Below, one piece after another: positions 29,595-38,385 of a DNA stretch of 64,000 nucleotides. The notes under the pieces were generated by a model. The model searched no databases and was not told the DNA's origin. It saw only the letters and a list, made by a program, of their open reading frames with translations. A program made the position numbers and the translations under genes. This stretch comes from Pseudomonas sp. ML2-2023-3 (lineage in GTDB: Bacteria; Pseudomonadota; Gammaproteobacteria; Pseudomonadales; Pseudomonadaceae). Each line of letters starts with the position of its first letter. Within the stretch, counting starts at the first letter, position 1. The DNA lies in contig NZ_CP146343.1 in NCBI RefSeq assembly GCF_037055275.1, forward strand, positions 72,001 through 136,000, given 5' to 3'.

Positions 29595-30089
29595 ATGTTG
29601 AACCTTTCCCTGTTCAAGCACGTCGTGATCGCGGCGGCTGTGTTGCTGCCTGCCTGTTTTGCCAACGCCCATGAATACAAAAGCGGCGACCTTGAAATCG
29701 CCCACCCCTGGTCGCAAGAGCTGCCGCCCAACGCCCCGACCGTGGCTGCCTATTTCGTCATTCACAACACCGGCAGCAGCGCCGACCGCCTGGTCAGCGT
29801 CGACACGCCCATTGCCGATAAAGCCGAACTGCATCAGCACGTGATGGAGGGCGACTTGATGAAAATGCTGCCCGTCGCCAGCGTCGACGTGCCGCCCGGT
29901 GGCACCGTCACGTTTGCGCCCATGGCGTACCACGTGATGATGTTCGGCCTCAAGGACCGCAGCCTGCTGCAGGACGGCAAGCACTTCCCGCTGACCCTGC
30001 ATTTTGAAAAGGCAGGCGCCGTACCGGTTGAGGTCAATGTGCAGAAACAGGCCCCGGCCGACAGCATGGAACACATGCACGCCCACTAA
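29595..30089 (+). CDS. Periplasmic copper chaperone PCuAC
   Basis: 164-residue exported protein that binds Cu(I) and is thought to deliver it to cytochrome oxidase assembly. It has a signal peptide (VVIAAAVLLPACFANA), the domain start EIAHPWSQELPPNAPTVAAY, and copper ligands in the family pattern H(M)-x10-M-x21-HxM (AELHQHVMEG, FAPMAYHVMMF). A His/Met-rich tail ends HMHAH. The CGGAGAA ribosome site precedes the ATG at 29595. It lies between two DUF2946 genes and ahead of an OprC-like receptor, which fits a copper-handling operon. Confidence 0.88.
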   Translation: MLNLSLFKHVVIAAAVLLPACFANAHEYKSGDLEIAHPWSQELPPNAPTVAAYFVIHNTGSSADRLVSVDTPIADKAELHQHVMEGDLMKMLPVASVDVPPGGTVTFAPMAYHVMMFGLKDRSLLQDGKHFPLTLHFEKAGAVPVEVNVQKQAPADSMEHMHAH

Positions 30090-30137
30090 CGGCCAAGGTT
30101 TCTGACCCCCGTGCGCGAACCTCGCGCCAGGCACACC

Positions 30138-30509
30138 ATGTCGCCCATTCGCGGCAGCTGGCTGAGCCTGTTTGCCATGTTGATGATCTTTATCGGCCCG
30201 CTGATTTCCCAGTCGATGCCGATGGATCATCACGACTCCATGCCAATGCCCATGTCGATGGATATGGGCATGGACATGTCTGCGCACGCCGAACATAAAC
30301 AACCCTCCACCGACCACCATGCCATCTGGGCAAAGTGCGGCTACTGCACGTTGCTGTTCAGTTGCCCGGCACTACCCGGCACGCCCGACCTGGCCCTTCA
30401 CAGCGCGCCAACACTCAACAGCTATCTGGCTGCCAACCCCCGCCTGGGCCATGCCCGGCAACCGGTCTTCCCCGGCGCCCGCTCCCGCGCACCGCCTGTA
30501 TTCCTTTAA
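30138..30509 (+). CDS. Second DUF2946 family protein, Met/His-rich
   Basis: 123 residues from the ATG at 30138: a hydrophobic N-terminal segment (LSLFAMLMIFIGPLIS), then a strikingly Met/His-rich stretch (residues about 29-50: MPMDHHDSMPMPMSMDMG and on), then a CGYC motif. The Met/His run looks like a periplasmic copper-binding segment. An in-frame GTG at 30111 would add nine Arg-rich residues; neither start has a strong ribosome site. Located 49 bases after PCuAC and 98 bases before the receptor gene. Confidence 0.7.
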   Translation: MSPIRGSWLSLFAMLMIFIGPLISQSMPMDHHDSMPMPMSMDMGMDMSAHAEHKQPSTDHHAIWAKCGYCTLLFSCPALPGTPDLALHSAPTLNSYLAANPRLGHARQPVFPGARSRAPPVFL

Positions 30510-30606
30510 GCACCGACACAACTCTTCATCCGGCCAACCTGCAGGCGCTGCTTAGACAGCCGCAGGTGCGTGGCCGTGTTGTATTCGCTTGAATATTGGA
30601 ATGCTT

Positions 30607-32664
30607 ATGTCCCGTTTTACTGCTGCCTCCCGTTTACCTTTTGCCCTTGGCACCCTGAGCTGCGCAATTCTGGCGTCCACCGCCGTGGCCGACGAACAGG
30701 CCGGGCACACCCATGAATTGAGCCCGCTGGTGATCACCGCCGTCGCGCCCAGCTCGCCCCTGACCGTCGTCACCAACCCCAAAGATCCGCGCCAGCCAGT
30801 GCCCGCCAGCGATGGCGGTGATTACCTGAAAACCATCCCCGGCTTCGCCCTGATCCGCAACGGCGGCACCAATGGCGACCCGGTGTTGCGCGGCATGTTC
30901 GGTTCGCGCCTGAACATCCTCACCAACGGCGGCATGATGCTCGGTGCCTGCCCCGGCCGCATGGATGCGCCAACGTCCTATATCTCCCCCGAAACCTACG
31001 ACAAGCTCACCGTGATCAAAGGCCCGCAAACAGTGCTTTGGGGGCCTGGCGCATCCGCGGGCACCATCCTGTTCGAACGTGAGCCCGAGCACTTCGGCGA
31101 ACTCGGCACACGGGTCAACGCCAGCCTGCTGGCCGGCTCCAACGGCCGCTTCGACAAAACCATCGATGCCGCCGCCGGTGGTCCGCTGGGTTATGTACGG
31201 GTGATCGGCAACACCGCTCATGCCGACGACTACAAAGACGGCAATGGCGACACCGTGCCCTCGCGCTACGACAAGTGGAACGGCGATATCGCCCTCGGCT
31301 GGACCCCGGACGCCGACACCCTGCTGGAACTGACCGCTGGCAAGGGCGATGGCGAAGCCCGCTCTGCAGGCCGCGGCATGGATGGCAGCCAGTACAAGCG
31401 AGAAAGCCTGGGGCTGCGCTTTGAGAAGTCCAATATCGGCGACGTTCTCGACAAGATCGAAGCTCAGGTCTACTACAACTACGCCGACCATGTGATGGAC
31501 AACTACACCCTGCGCACCCCGTCGGGCACCGGCATGATGGCGGGGCCGATGGCGTCCAACGTCGACCGCCGAACCCTTGGCGCACGGGTCAAAGCCACCT
31601 GGCGCTGGGCTGACTACCAGTTGATCAGCGGCATCGATGCGCAAACCAACGAACACCGCAAACGTTCTGGCATGGGCATCGACACCTACAAGGATAAGAA
31701 CTGGAGCAAAGACGCCGACTTCCACAACTATGGTGCATTTGGCGAACTGACCTGGTACGCCGCCGAGCGTGACCGGGTAATCGGCGGCGCCCGCCTGGAT
31801 CGAGCTTCTGCCAAGGATTACCGCGCGCGCCTGGGCTCGGGAATGATGAGCAAACCCAACCCGACCCTGGACAAAACCCGAGCCGACACCCTGCCCAGCG
31901 GCTTTGTACGCTATGAGCACGACCTGGCCGACAGCCCGACCACGCTGTACGCAGGTCTGGGTCACACCCAACGCTTCCCGGATTACTGGGAACTGTTTTC
32001 CCCAAGCTCGGGCCCGGCCGGCTCGGTGAACGCGTTCGATGCCATCAAGCCCGAAAAAACCACCCAGCTGGACGTGGGCCTGCAATACAAAACCCAGAAT
32101 CTGGAAGCTTGGGCATCGGCCTACGCGGGCATAGTCCAGGACTACATCTTGTTCGACTACGCCCAGGGCTACTCTCAGGCGCAGAACATCAACGCCCGGA
32201 TCATGGGCGGTGAAGTGGGTGCGGCTTATCAGCTGACCTCCAACTGGAAAGCCGACGCCACCCTGGCCTACGCTTGGGGCAAGAACACCAGCGATGGCAA
32301 GGCATTGCCTCAAATGCCGCCGCTGGACACCCGTCTGGGCCTGACCTACAGCGAAGCTGACTGGAGTGCAGGCGCCTTGTGGCGGGTGGTGGCACCCCAG
32401 GGCCGTATCGACCGCAATGCGGGCAACGTAGTGGGCAAGGATTTCGACAAAAGTGCAGGTTTTGGCGTGTTCTCGCTCAATGGCGCCTACCGCATCAACA
32501 AAAACCTCAAGGTCAGCGCCGGCGTCGACAACCTGCTGGATAAAAACTACAGCGAGCACCTGAACATGGCGGGCAACGCCGGTTACGGCTACCCGGCCAA
32601 TGACCCGAGGGCGATCAATGAACCGGGCCGCACCTTGTGGACCAAGGTGGATGTGAGTTTCTGA
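30607..32664 (+). CDS. oprC: TonB-dependent copper receptor, OprC/NosA type
   Basis: Outer-membrane beta-barrel of about 685 residues. A signal peptide ends near AVADEQAGHTHE; a plug domain follows (GDYLKTIPGFALIRNGGTNG; VIKGPQTVLWGPGASAGTIL) and then a 22-strand barrel ending in the terminal Phe (VDVSF). In the plug, MLGACPGRMDAPTSYI places Cys115 and Met119 in the CxxxM copper site known in P. aeruginosa OprC. Start: ATG at 30607 with TGGA upstream; ATG at 30601 and TTG at 30589 are alternatives. It is the main import gene of the copper cluster. Confidence 0.88.
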   Translation: MSRFTAASRLPFALGTLSCAILASTAVADEQAGHTHELSPLVITAVAPSSPLTVVTNPKDPRQPVPASDGGDYLKTIPGFALIRNGGTNGDPVLRGMFGSRLNILTNGGMMLGACPGRMDAPTSYISPETYDKLTVIKGPQTVLWGPGASAGTILFEREPEHFGELGTRVNASLLAGSNGRFDKTIDAAAGGPLGYVRVIGNTAHADDYKDGNGDTVPSRYDKWNGDIALGWTPDADTLLELTAGKGDGEARSAGRGMDGSQYKRESLGLRFEKSNIGDVLDKIEAQVYYNYADHVMDNYTLRTPSGTGMMAGPMASNVDRRTLGARVKATWRWADYQLISGIDAQTNEHRKRSGMGIDTYKDKNWSKDADFHNYGAFGELTWYAAERDRVIGGARLDRASAKDYRARLGSGMMSKPNPTLDKTRADTLPSGFVRYEHDLADSPTTLYAGLGHTQRFPDYWELFSPSSGPAGSVNAFDAIKPEKTTQLDVGLQYKTQNLEAWASAYAGIVQDYILFDYAQGYSQAQNINARIMGGEVGAAYQLTSNWKADATLAYAWGKNTSDGKALPQMPPLDTRLGLTYSEADWSAGALWRVVAPQGRIDRNAGNVVGKDFDKSAGFGVFSLNGAYRINKNLKVSAGVDNLLDKNYSEHLNMAGNAGYGYPANDPRAINEPGRTLWTKVDVSF

Positions 32665-32681
32665 CGCAAGTCGCCACCCCC

Positions 32682-32768
32682 TGTGGGAGCGGGCTTGCTC
32701 GCGATTGCATCATCGCGGTCAGCCAGACAGACCGCGCTGCCGGCATCGCGCGCAAGCCCGCTCCCACA
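32682..32768. repeat. REPIN, family B, between oprC and the PepSY gene
   Basis: TGTGGGAGCGGGCTTGCTCG and its reverse complement at 32749-32768 frame a spacer with the usual GCGGTC...GACCGC inner symmetry. Confidence 0.88.
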
Positions 32769-32806
32769 CTAAAAAATAAACAATGCAACCTTGCGGAGCC
32801 GCTCAC

Positions 32807-34183
32807 ATGAGCCAACCAACACCGTCTTTCTACAACCTGGCCTGGCGCTGGCATTTCTATGCCGGCCTGTTTGTCGCCCCCTTCATGATCCTGCTGGCGC
32901 TGACCGGGATTATCTACCTGTTCAAGCCCCAGCTTGACTCCCTGATGTACGACCATCTGCTCAACGTCACCCCGGCCCATCACAGCCTCAGCGCCGATGA
33001 GCAGCTCAGCCGCGTGAAAGCCGCTTATCCACAAGGCCACATCAGCCAGTACCTGCCGCCGATCAATCCTGAACGCAGTGCTCAGTTCGTGCTCCACAAC
33101 GACGGGCGTGAGCTCAACGTGTTTATCAACCCGTACAGCGGCGCCATACGGGGCGAGCAAGACGCCAAGCTCAACCTGCAAGCCGTGGCCCGGGCGCTGC
33201 ATGGCGAGCTGATGATCGGCACCCTCGGCGACCGGCTGGTGGAGCTGGCTGCAGGCTGGGGCGTGGTGCTGGTGGTTTCCGGCCTGTACCTGTGGTGGCC
33301 AAGGGGGCAATCGGCCGCCGGGATACTGTGGCCACGCCTGAGCCGTCGCGGACGCGTGCTGTGGCGTGACTTTCACGCCGTGACCGGTTTCTGGGGCGCT
33401 GCCCTGCTGCTGTTCATGCTGATCAGCGGCATGACCTGGACCGGCTTCTGGGGCAAGCAATACGCTGACGTGTGGAACCAGTTCCCGGCAGCGATGTGGA
33501 ACAACGTACCCACGTCGGATATTGAGGCCCGCAGCCTCAACACCGTCACTCGCCAAACCGTGCCCTGGGCGCTGGAAAATACGCCGATGCCGGTCTCCGG
33601 GGCCCATGCCGAACACATGGGCCACGGCGCCATGCCAAGCGGCCCGGCGGCACCGGGCATCACGTTGCAGGACGTGGTCAACACTGCCATCGAACGCAAG
33701 GTCGAACCCGGCTACAGCATCACGCTGCCAACCACCGCCACCGGCGTCTTTACCGTGGCCGTCTTCGCCGACGACCCGCGCAACGATGCCACCCTGCATG
33801 TTGATCAATACACCGGCCAGGTGCTGGCGGATGTGCGCTGGCAGCACTACGGCCCTGTCGCCCGCGCCACTGAAATGGGGGTGATGCTGCACGAGGGCAA
33901 ACTCTTCGGCTCGCTGAACCAGATCGCAATCCTGGTGGTGTGCCTGATGATCCTGCTCAGCTCGGTCAGCGGTCTGGTGATCTGGTGGAAGCGCAGGCCC
34001 CAGGGTCGCCTGGGCGTACCGCCGTTGCGTCATGATTTGCCGACCTGGAAAACCGGCGTGGTCATCATGCTCGCCCTGGCAATTGTGTTCCCGCTGGTAG
34101 CCGCTTCCCTGGTTGCGGTGTGGGTGCTTGATCGTTTGCTGCTGTTGATGCGCAAAAAACGCCCACGTGAGCACCTCTCATAA
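32807..34183 (+). CDS. PepSY-associated transmembrane protein
   Basis: 458-residue inner-membrane protein with four membrane segments: about 10-35 (FYAGLFVAPFMILLALTGIIY), about 145-165 (GVVLVVSGLYLWWP), about 195-215 and about 365-450. Between them are PepSY repeats (VNTAIERKVEPGYSITLP and VDQYTGQVLADVRWQHYG). Proteins of this family often sit beside TonB receptors and are suspected metal or flavin-linked reductases acting on incoming metal complexes. Start at 32807 (MSQPTPSFYNLAWRWH) has GCGGAG upstream; an earlier ATG at 32783 is unlikely. It closes the copper cluster. Confidence 0.82.
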   Translation: MSQPTPSFYNLAWRWHFYAGLFVAPFMILLALTGIIYLFKPQLDSLMYDHLLNVTPAHHSLSADEQLSRVKAAYPQGHISQYLPPINPERSAQFVLHNDGRELNVFINPYSGAIRGEQDAKLNLQAVARALHGELMIGTLGDRLVELAAGWGVVLVVSGLYLWWPRGQSAAGILWPRLSRRGRVLWRDFHAVTGFWGAALLLFMLISGMTWTGFWGKQYADVWNQFPAAMWNNVPTSDIEARSLNTVTRQTVPWALENTPMPVSGAHAEHMGHGAMPSGPAAPGITLQDVVNTAIERKVEPGYSITLPTTATGVFTVAVFADDPRNDATLHVDQYTGQVLADVRWQHYGPVARATEMGVMLHEGKLFGSLNQIAILVVCLMILLSSVSGLVIWWKRRPQGRLGVPPLRHDLPTWKTGVVIMLALAIVFPLVAASLVAVWVLDRLLLLMRKKRPREHLS

Positions 34184-34348
34184 TGCGCATGAGGCATCCG
34201 AGAGGCGCATTCCAGAGCCATTGCTATAATGGAACGCCAGTATCACACCCGAAATAAGTGTTACTGTATAACAAAGTAATTTAAGCTCCATTACCCGCCG
34301 CCAGGAGGCAGCGGGGACACCTCTTGAAATAAGCGACTCACTGCCCCG
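34184..34348 (+). promoter_or_regulatory. Promoter region of the TonB receptor / ABC operon
   Basis: Contains a perfect TATAAT at 34225-34230 (no good -35 partner) and, 25 bases further on, the Zur-like palindrome. A GGAGG-containing run (CCAGGAGGCAGCGGGG) at about 34301-34316 lies some 30 bases before the ATG, too far to be the ribosome site. Confidence 0.45.
34256..34276. promoter_or_regulatory. Zur-like operator
   Basis: AAGTGTTACTGTATAACAAAG matches the gamma-proteobacterial Zur box at about 14 of 21 positions, with all positions of the core half-sites TGTTA and TATAACA correct. It lies about 75 bases before the receptor ATG. The homologous PAO1 genes PA2911-PA2914 are reported to respond to zinc starvation and Zur. 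Confidence 0.6.
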
Positions 34349-36463
34349 ATGAACACGTACCTTTTTTCCAGCCTCTGCCTGCTGGCGATGAACAGCGCCC
34401 AGGCCGATGACAGTGCCCCTTCCCTGATATTGCCAGCCGCGAGTATTACCGCCCCTGAAGTCGATCGTGAAAGCATCGACCTCAAGACCGCTACCAGCGC
34501 CGGTTCGCGCCTGAACCTCAACAGCCTCCAGACACCGGCCAGCGTCGAAAGCCTGACCGGTGCGCAAATCCGTGCCCGTGGTGACCGCAGTGTGCAGGAC
34601 GCCGTGACCCGTACCACCGGCATCAGCAACACCGGCACACCGGGCAACGGCGGCTCGTCGTACTCGGCCCGGGGCTTTGTGGGCCAGGGTTCGGTGATGC
34701 AGTTGTATGACGGGATTCGCATGTACAGCGGCGCAGGCACCGTAACGTTCCCGGTGGACGACTGGTCGGTGGAACGCATCGACGTGCTCCGCGGCCCGGC
34801 CTCAGTGTTGTATGGCGAAGGTGCCACCGGCGCGGTGATCAACGTGATCCCGAAAAAACCCTTCAGCGGTGAAATCGAGAACCATGTCCGCCTGGGCTAC
34901 GGCTCCTACGATGCCCGCCAACAGGCGCTGGACAGTGGAGGCTCGCTCACCGACACCCTGAGCTACCGGTTGAACATCAACCACACGCAGAGCAATGGCT
35001 GGATCGACCACGGCGACTCCGAAAACACCTTTATCAGTGCCGCCCTGCGCTGGCAGGCCAACGACGACCTGGCATTCACCCTGAGCCACGACTACGGCGA
35101 CCAGGAGCCGCAGAACGACTTTGGTGTGCCGCTGATCAATGGCCGTTATCACAAGAGCCTGCGCGACAAGAACTACAACGTGCGCGATGCCAAGCTGCAT
35201 TACAACGACCAGTGGACGCGCCTGAACACCGAATGGCAGATCAGCGACGACCTCAGCGCCAGCAACGAGCTTTATTACCTCAAGGCCCAGCGCCGCTGGC
35301 AGAACGCCGAGCGCCATGCCTGGAATGAAGACCGCCAGACCTTGCTGCGCAGCGGTTACTTCAGCATCAAACATGAGCAGGAACAGGTCGGCGACCGCCA
35401 GACCTTTACCCTCAACCACGACCTGTTCGGCCTCAAAAGCAGAACCCTGGTGGGGGCGGACTACAACCGTATCCACTTCAACCTGCACAGCAACTCGCCG
35501 TACACCGATGTGAACAACGGCCAGCCGATCGACCTGTACCACCCGGATCGTGGCCAGTTCGAAAGCCGCTCGCCGTACCTCGACCAGTTCAAGACCACCA
35601 CGCAGCAGGTCTCGCTGTTTGCCGAAAACCGCACCGAACTGACGGATCAGTTGTCGTTGGTGACGGGAGTGAGGCGCGACATCGTGCACCTGGACAACAA
35701 TGATCTGGTCAAAGACACACGCAGCGACCGCAGCCTGTCGGCCAACAGCTGGAAAGTCGGACTGGTGTATGAGTTGACGCCGGACATGTCGATCTATGCA
35801 CAGCAGGCCACCAGCGTTGATGGGGTGGCCGGGCTGATCAGCCTGTACCCGGACGAGCAGGTCTTCGACCTGGCCCGCGCCCGCCAGACCGAAATCGGCT
35901 TCAAGCAGATGTTCTGGGACCAGCGCGGCGAATGGACTGTGGCGGCGTATCACATCGTCAAGAAAGACCTGATCACGTCCGACCCGAACAATCCGGGCAA
36001 ATCACAGCAAGTCGGCGAGCAGTCCTCCAGCGGCCTGGAAGCCAGCCTCGACCTGCAACTGCCGCAGCGCTGGCAGTTGCAGGCCAATGCCTCGGTGGCG
36101 CGGGCGCAATACGACACATTCGATGACGAAGGGGTATCGCGCAAGGGCAATCGCCCCACCGACGTACCCCGTCGCACTGCCAACCTGTGGTTGAGCAAGG
36201 CCGTTACCGATGACGTGAACGCAGGGGCTGGCGTGCGCTATGTCGACTCGCGTTATGCCGACATGGCCAACAACGTCGAGCTGCCGAGCTACACCGTGGT
36301 AGACGCCACCGTCAGCTGGAAAGCGTTGCCGGGAACCACCCTGGGGCTGCGCCTGAACAATTTGTTCAACCGCCAGTACGCCGTAACCCAATACAATAAC
36401 GGCCAGCAATGGATCATGGGCGAGCCGCGCTCGCTCTTCGTGACCGCAGACTACGCCTTCTGA
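34349..36463 (+). CDS. TonB-dependent receptor of a metal/metallophore uptake system
   Basis: 704-residue outer-membrane receptor of the siderophore-receptor subclass. It has a short signal region, then a plug with SLTGAQIRARGDRSVQDAVTR, SARGFVGQGSVMQLYDGIRM and IDVLRGPASVLYGEGATGAV, and a barrel ending RSLFVTADYAF. It is followed by an ABC importer (ATPase, binding protein, permease) in the order of PA2911-PA2914, next to cob genes as in PAO1. Annotation as a siderophore receptor is likely by similarity, but the Zur-like box suggests that zinc or another divalent metal chelate is the cargo. The substrate is unproven. Confidence 0.82.
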   Translation: MNTYLFSSLCLLAMNSAQADDSAPSLILPAASITAPEVDRESIDLKTATSAGSRLNLNSLQTPASVESLTGAQIRARGDRSVQDAVTRTTGISNTGTPGNGGSSYSARGFVGQGSVMQLYDGIRMYSGAGTVTFPVDDWSVERIDVLRGPASVLYGEGATGAVINVIPKKPFSGEIENHVRLGYGSYDARQQALDSGGSLTDTLSYRLNINHTQSNGWIDHGDSENTFISAALRWQANDDLAFTLSHDYGDQEPQNDFGVPLINGRYHKSLRDKNYNVRDAKLHYNDQWTRLNTEWQISDDLSASNELYYLKAQRRWQNAERHAWNEDRQTLLRSGYFSIKHEQEQVGDRQTFTLNHDLFGLKSRTLVGADYNRIHFNLHSNSPYTDVNNGQPIDLYHPDRGQFESRSPYLDQFKTTTQQVSLFAENRTELTDQLSLVTGVRRDIVHLDNNDLVKDTRSDRSLSANSWKVGLVYELTPDMSIYAQQATSVDGVAGLISLYPDEQVFDLARARQTEIGFKQMFWDQRGEWTVAAYHIVKKDLITSDPNNPGKSQQVGEQSSSGLEASLDLQLPQRWQLQANASVARAQYDTFDDEGVSRKGNRPTDVPRRTANLWLSKAVTDDVNAGAGVRYVDSRYADMANNVELPSYTVVDATVSWKALPGTTLGLRLNNLFNRQYAVTQYNNGQQWIMGEPRSLFVTADYAF

Positions 36464-36470
36464 CCGAATC

Positions 36471-36614
36471 TGTAGTCGCTGACGAGGTACGAGGCTGCGA
36501 TCGAGTGCGAAGCAGTCGCAAACCAGGCGCCTCGGGGTATCAGTTGCATTGAGACCTCAGGTTTTACGAGCGCTTCGCACTCGATCGCAGCCTCGTACCT
36601 CGTCAGCGACTACA
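36471..36614. repeat. REPIN, family A, with 43-bp perfect arms
   Basis: The left arm at 36471-36513 and the right arm at 36572-36614 are exact reverse complements over 43 bases (TGTAGTCGCTGACGAGGTAC onward, to GCGAAGC). The unpaired middle is about 58 bases. It separates the receptor gene from the ABC genes. Confidence 0.9.
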
Positions 36615-36649
36615 GGGATCTTTCTCAATATTGGCCAACCCGGATTTTT

Positions 36650-37438
36650 ATGACCCGCCTCACCCTCACCCAACTCGCCTGGACCCCTTTGGGCCACGGC
36701 CATTGTCATCACCAGTTCAAGCTGCGTGATGCCAACCTGCACGTCGCGGCAGGTGAGTTCGTGGGGTTGATCGGCCCGAACGGCAGCGGCAAGACCAGCC
36801 TGTTGCGCTGCGCTTATCGCTTCAGCAAACCCGAGTCGGGCGAGGTCCATCTGGGCCCGCACAACCTCTGGCAGCAATCGCCCCGCTGGTGCGCCCGGCG
36901 CATTGCGGTGGTGTTGCAGGAATTTCCCGATGCCTTTGGCCTGACCGTCGATGAAGTCGTCGCCATGGGCCGTACCCCGCACAAGGGCCTGTTCGACGGC
37001 GACACCGAAGCCGACCGTGAACTGGCCAAAAACGCTCTCCAGTCAGTCGGCCTCAACGGCTTTGAAGACCACGCCTTCGCCACCCTCTCGGGGGGTGAAA
37101 AACAGCGTGTGATCCTCGCCCGGGCCCTGACCCAGCAACCCGAACTGTTGATCCTCGACGAGCCGACCAATCACCTCGACCCGCGCTATCAGCTGGAGCT
37201 GCTGCAACTGGTCAAGCGCCTGAAGATCGGCACCATGGCCAGCATTCATGACCTCAACCTGGCCGCCGCGTTTTGCGACCGGCTGTACGTGATCAACCAC
37301 GGCAAGATCATCGCCAGCGGCACCCCGCGCGAAGTGCTGACCGTCGAACTGTTGCGCGATGTCTTTGGCGTAGCGGCATTGATCGACGACCACCCGCTGT
37401 CCGGCTACCCGCGCATTACCTGGATAACCCAACCATGA
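36650..37438 (+). CDS. ABC transporter ATP-binding protein (FecE/BtuD type)
   Basis: Cytoplasmic ATPase of a metal-chelate importer, 262 residues. Walker A is GPNGSGKTSLLR, the Q-loop is in VVLQEFPDAFG, the signature is TLSGGEKQRVILARAL, Walker B is LLILDEPTNHLDPR and the H-loop is ASIHDLNLAAAF. All ATPase motifs are intact. It overlaps the binding-protein gene by ATGA (37435-37438) and probably energises the permease at 38382. Confidence 0.9.
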   Translation: MTRLTLTQLAWTPLGHGHCHHQFKLRDANLHVAAGEFVGLIGPNGSGKTSLLRCAYRFSKPESGEVHLGPHNLWQQSPRWCARRIAVVLQEFPDAFGLTVDEVVAMGRTPHKGLFDGDTEADRELAKNALQSVGLNGFEDHAFATLSGGEKQRVILARALTQQPELLILDEPTNHLDPRYQLELLQLVKRLKIGTMASIHDLNLAAAFCDRLYVINHGKIIASGTPREVLTVELLRDVFGVAALIDDHPLSGYPRITWITQP

Positions 37439-38385
37439 AGCTGATCCGCCTCGCACTCGGCCTTTGCGCCGTATTGGGTGCCCAACTGGCCCAGGCCCAG
37501 ACCACGCAGTACCCGCTGACGATCAAGAGCTGCAACCGCGACGTGACCTTTACCCAGGCCCCGAAGCACGCGGTCAGCCACGACATCAACATGACCCGGA
37601 TGATGCTCGCCCTGGGCCTCAAGCCGCATATGGCCGGCTACAGCGGCATCAGTGGCTGGAAGGCGGTGACGCCCGAGATGAACGTGATCCTCGACGGCCT
37701 GCCGGAACTGGCCAGCAAATACCCGTCGGTGGAAACCCTGCTCAATGCCAACGTCGACTTCTTCTTCGCGGGCTGGGATTACGGCATGCGCGTAGGCGGC
37801 GACCTGACCCCGCAAACCCTGACTCCGCTGGGCATCAATGTGTATGAGCTGACCGAGTCCTGCGCTTTCGTGATGAAGCGCCCGCCTGCCAGCCTGCAAG
37901 ACACCTACGACGACTTGCTCAACCTGGGCAGGATCTTCAACGTGCAAGACCGCGCCCATGAGGTGGTCGTGCACATGCAGCAAAAAATCGCCGAGGTGCA
38001 AGCCTCCTTGCCCGCCACAAAACCCCGGGTGTTTCTGTATGACAGCGGCGAAGACCGTGCCATGACCTCGGGCAAGCTGGGCATCCCCCACGCCCTGATC
38101 GAAGCGGCAGGCGGCAATGACATCCTCAGCGACATCGACGCCAGCTGGACCCGCATCAACTGGGAAACCGTGGTCGAGCGCAACCCCGAGGTGATCGTGA
38201 TTGTCGACTACAGCGAAGTCACGGCCGAGCAGAAACAACGTTTCCTGGAAACCAACCCGGCCCTGCAATCGGTGGACGCCATCCGTAACAAGCGCTTTAT
38301 CGTCATCCCTTATGTGCAAGCCACGCCGGGTATCGACAACGTGCTCGCCATCGAAACTCTGGCCAAAGGCTTTCACCCACAATGA
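37435..38385 (+). CDS. Periplasmic substrate-binding protein of the ABC importer
   Basis: 316 residues: signal peptide (LIRLALGLCAVLGAQLAQA), then a TroA/FepB-like bilobed fold with AVSHDINMTRMMLALGLKP, VETLLNANVDFFFAGWDYG and VERNPEVIVIVDYSEV. It presents captured substrate to the permease. Two cysteines (SCNRDV and ESCAFV) may form a disulfide. The ligand is not evident. Overlaps both neighbours by 4 bases, so the three ABC genes are one translational unit. Confidence 0.85.
   Translation: MKLIRLALGLCAVLGAQLAQAQTTQYPLTIKSCNRDVTFTQAPKHAVSHDINMTRMMLALGLKPHMAGYSGISGWKAVTPEMNVILDGLPELASKYPSVETLLNANVDFFFAGWDYGMRVGGDLTPQTLTPLGINVYELTESCAFVMKRPPASLQDTYDDLLNLGRIFNVQDRAHEVVVHMQQKIAEVQASLPATKPRVFLYDSGEDRAMTSGKLGIPHALIEAAGGNDILSDIDASWTRINWETVVERNPEVIVIVDYSEVTAEQKQRFLETNPALQSVDAIRNKRFIVIPYVQATPGIDNVLAIETLAKGFHPQ

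Noticed and set aside
30634-32559. A 641-codon minus-strand frame opposite the OprC-like receptor gene
   Set aside because: Mirror frame of a TonB receptor with clear plug and barrel motifs; no family similarity or ribosome site of its own.
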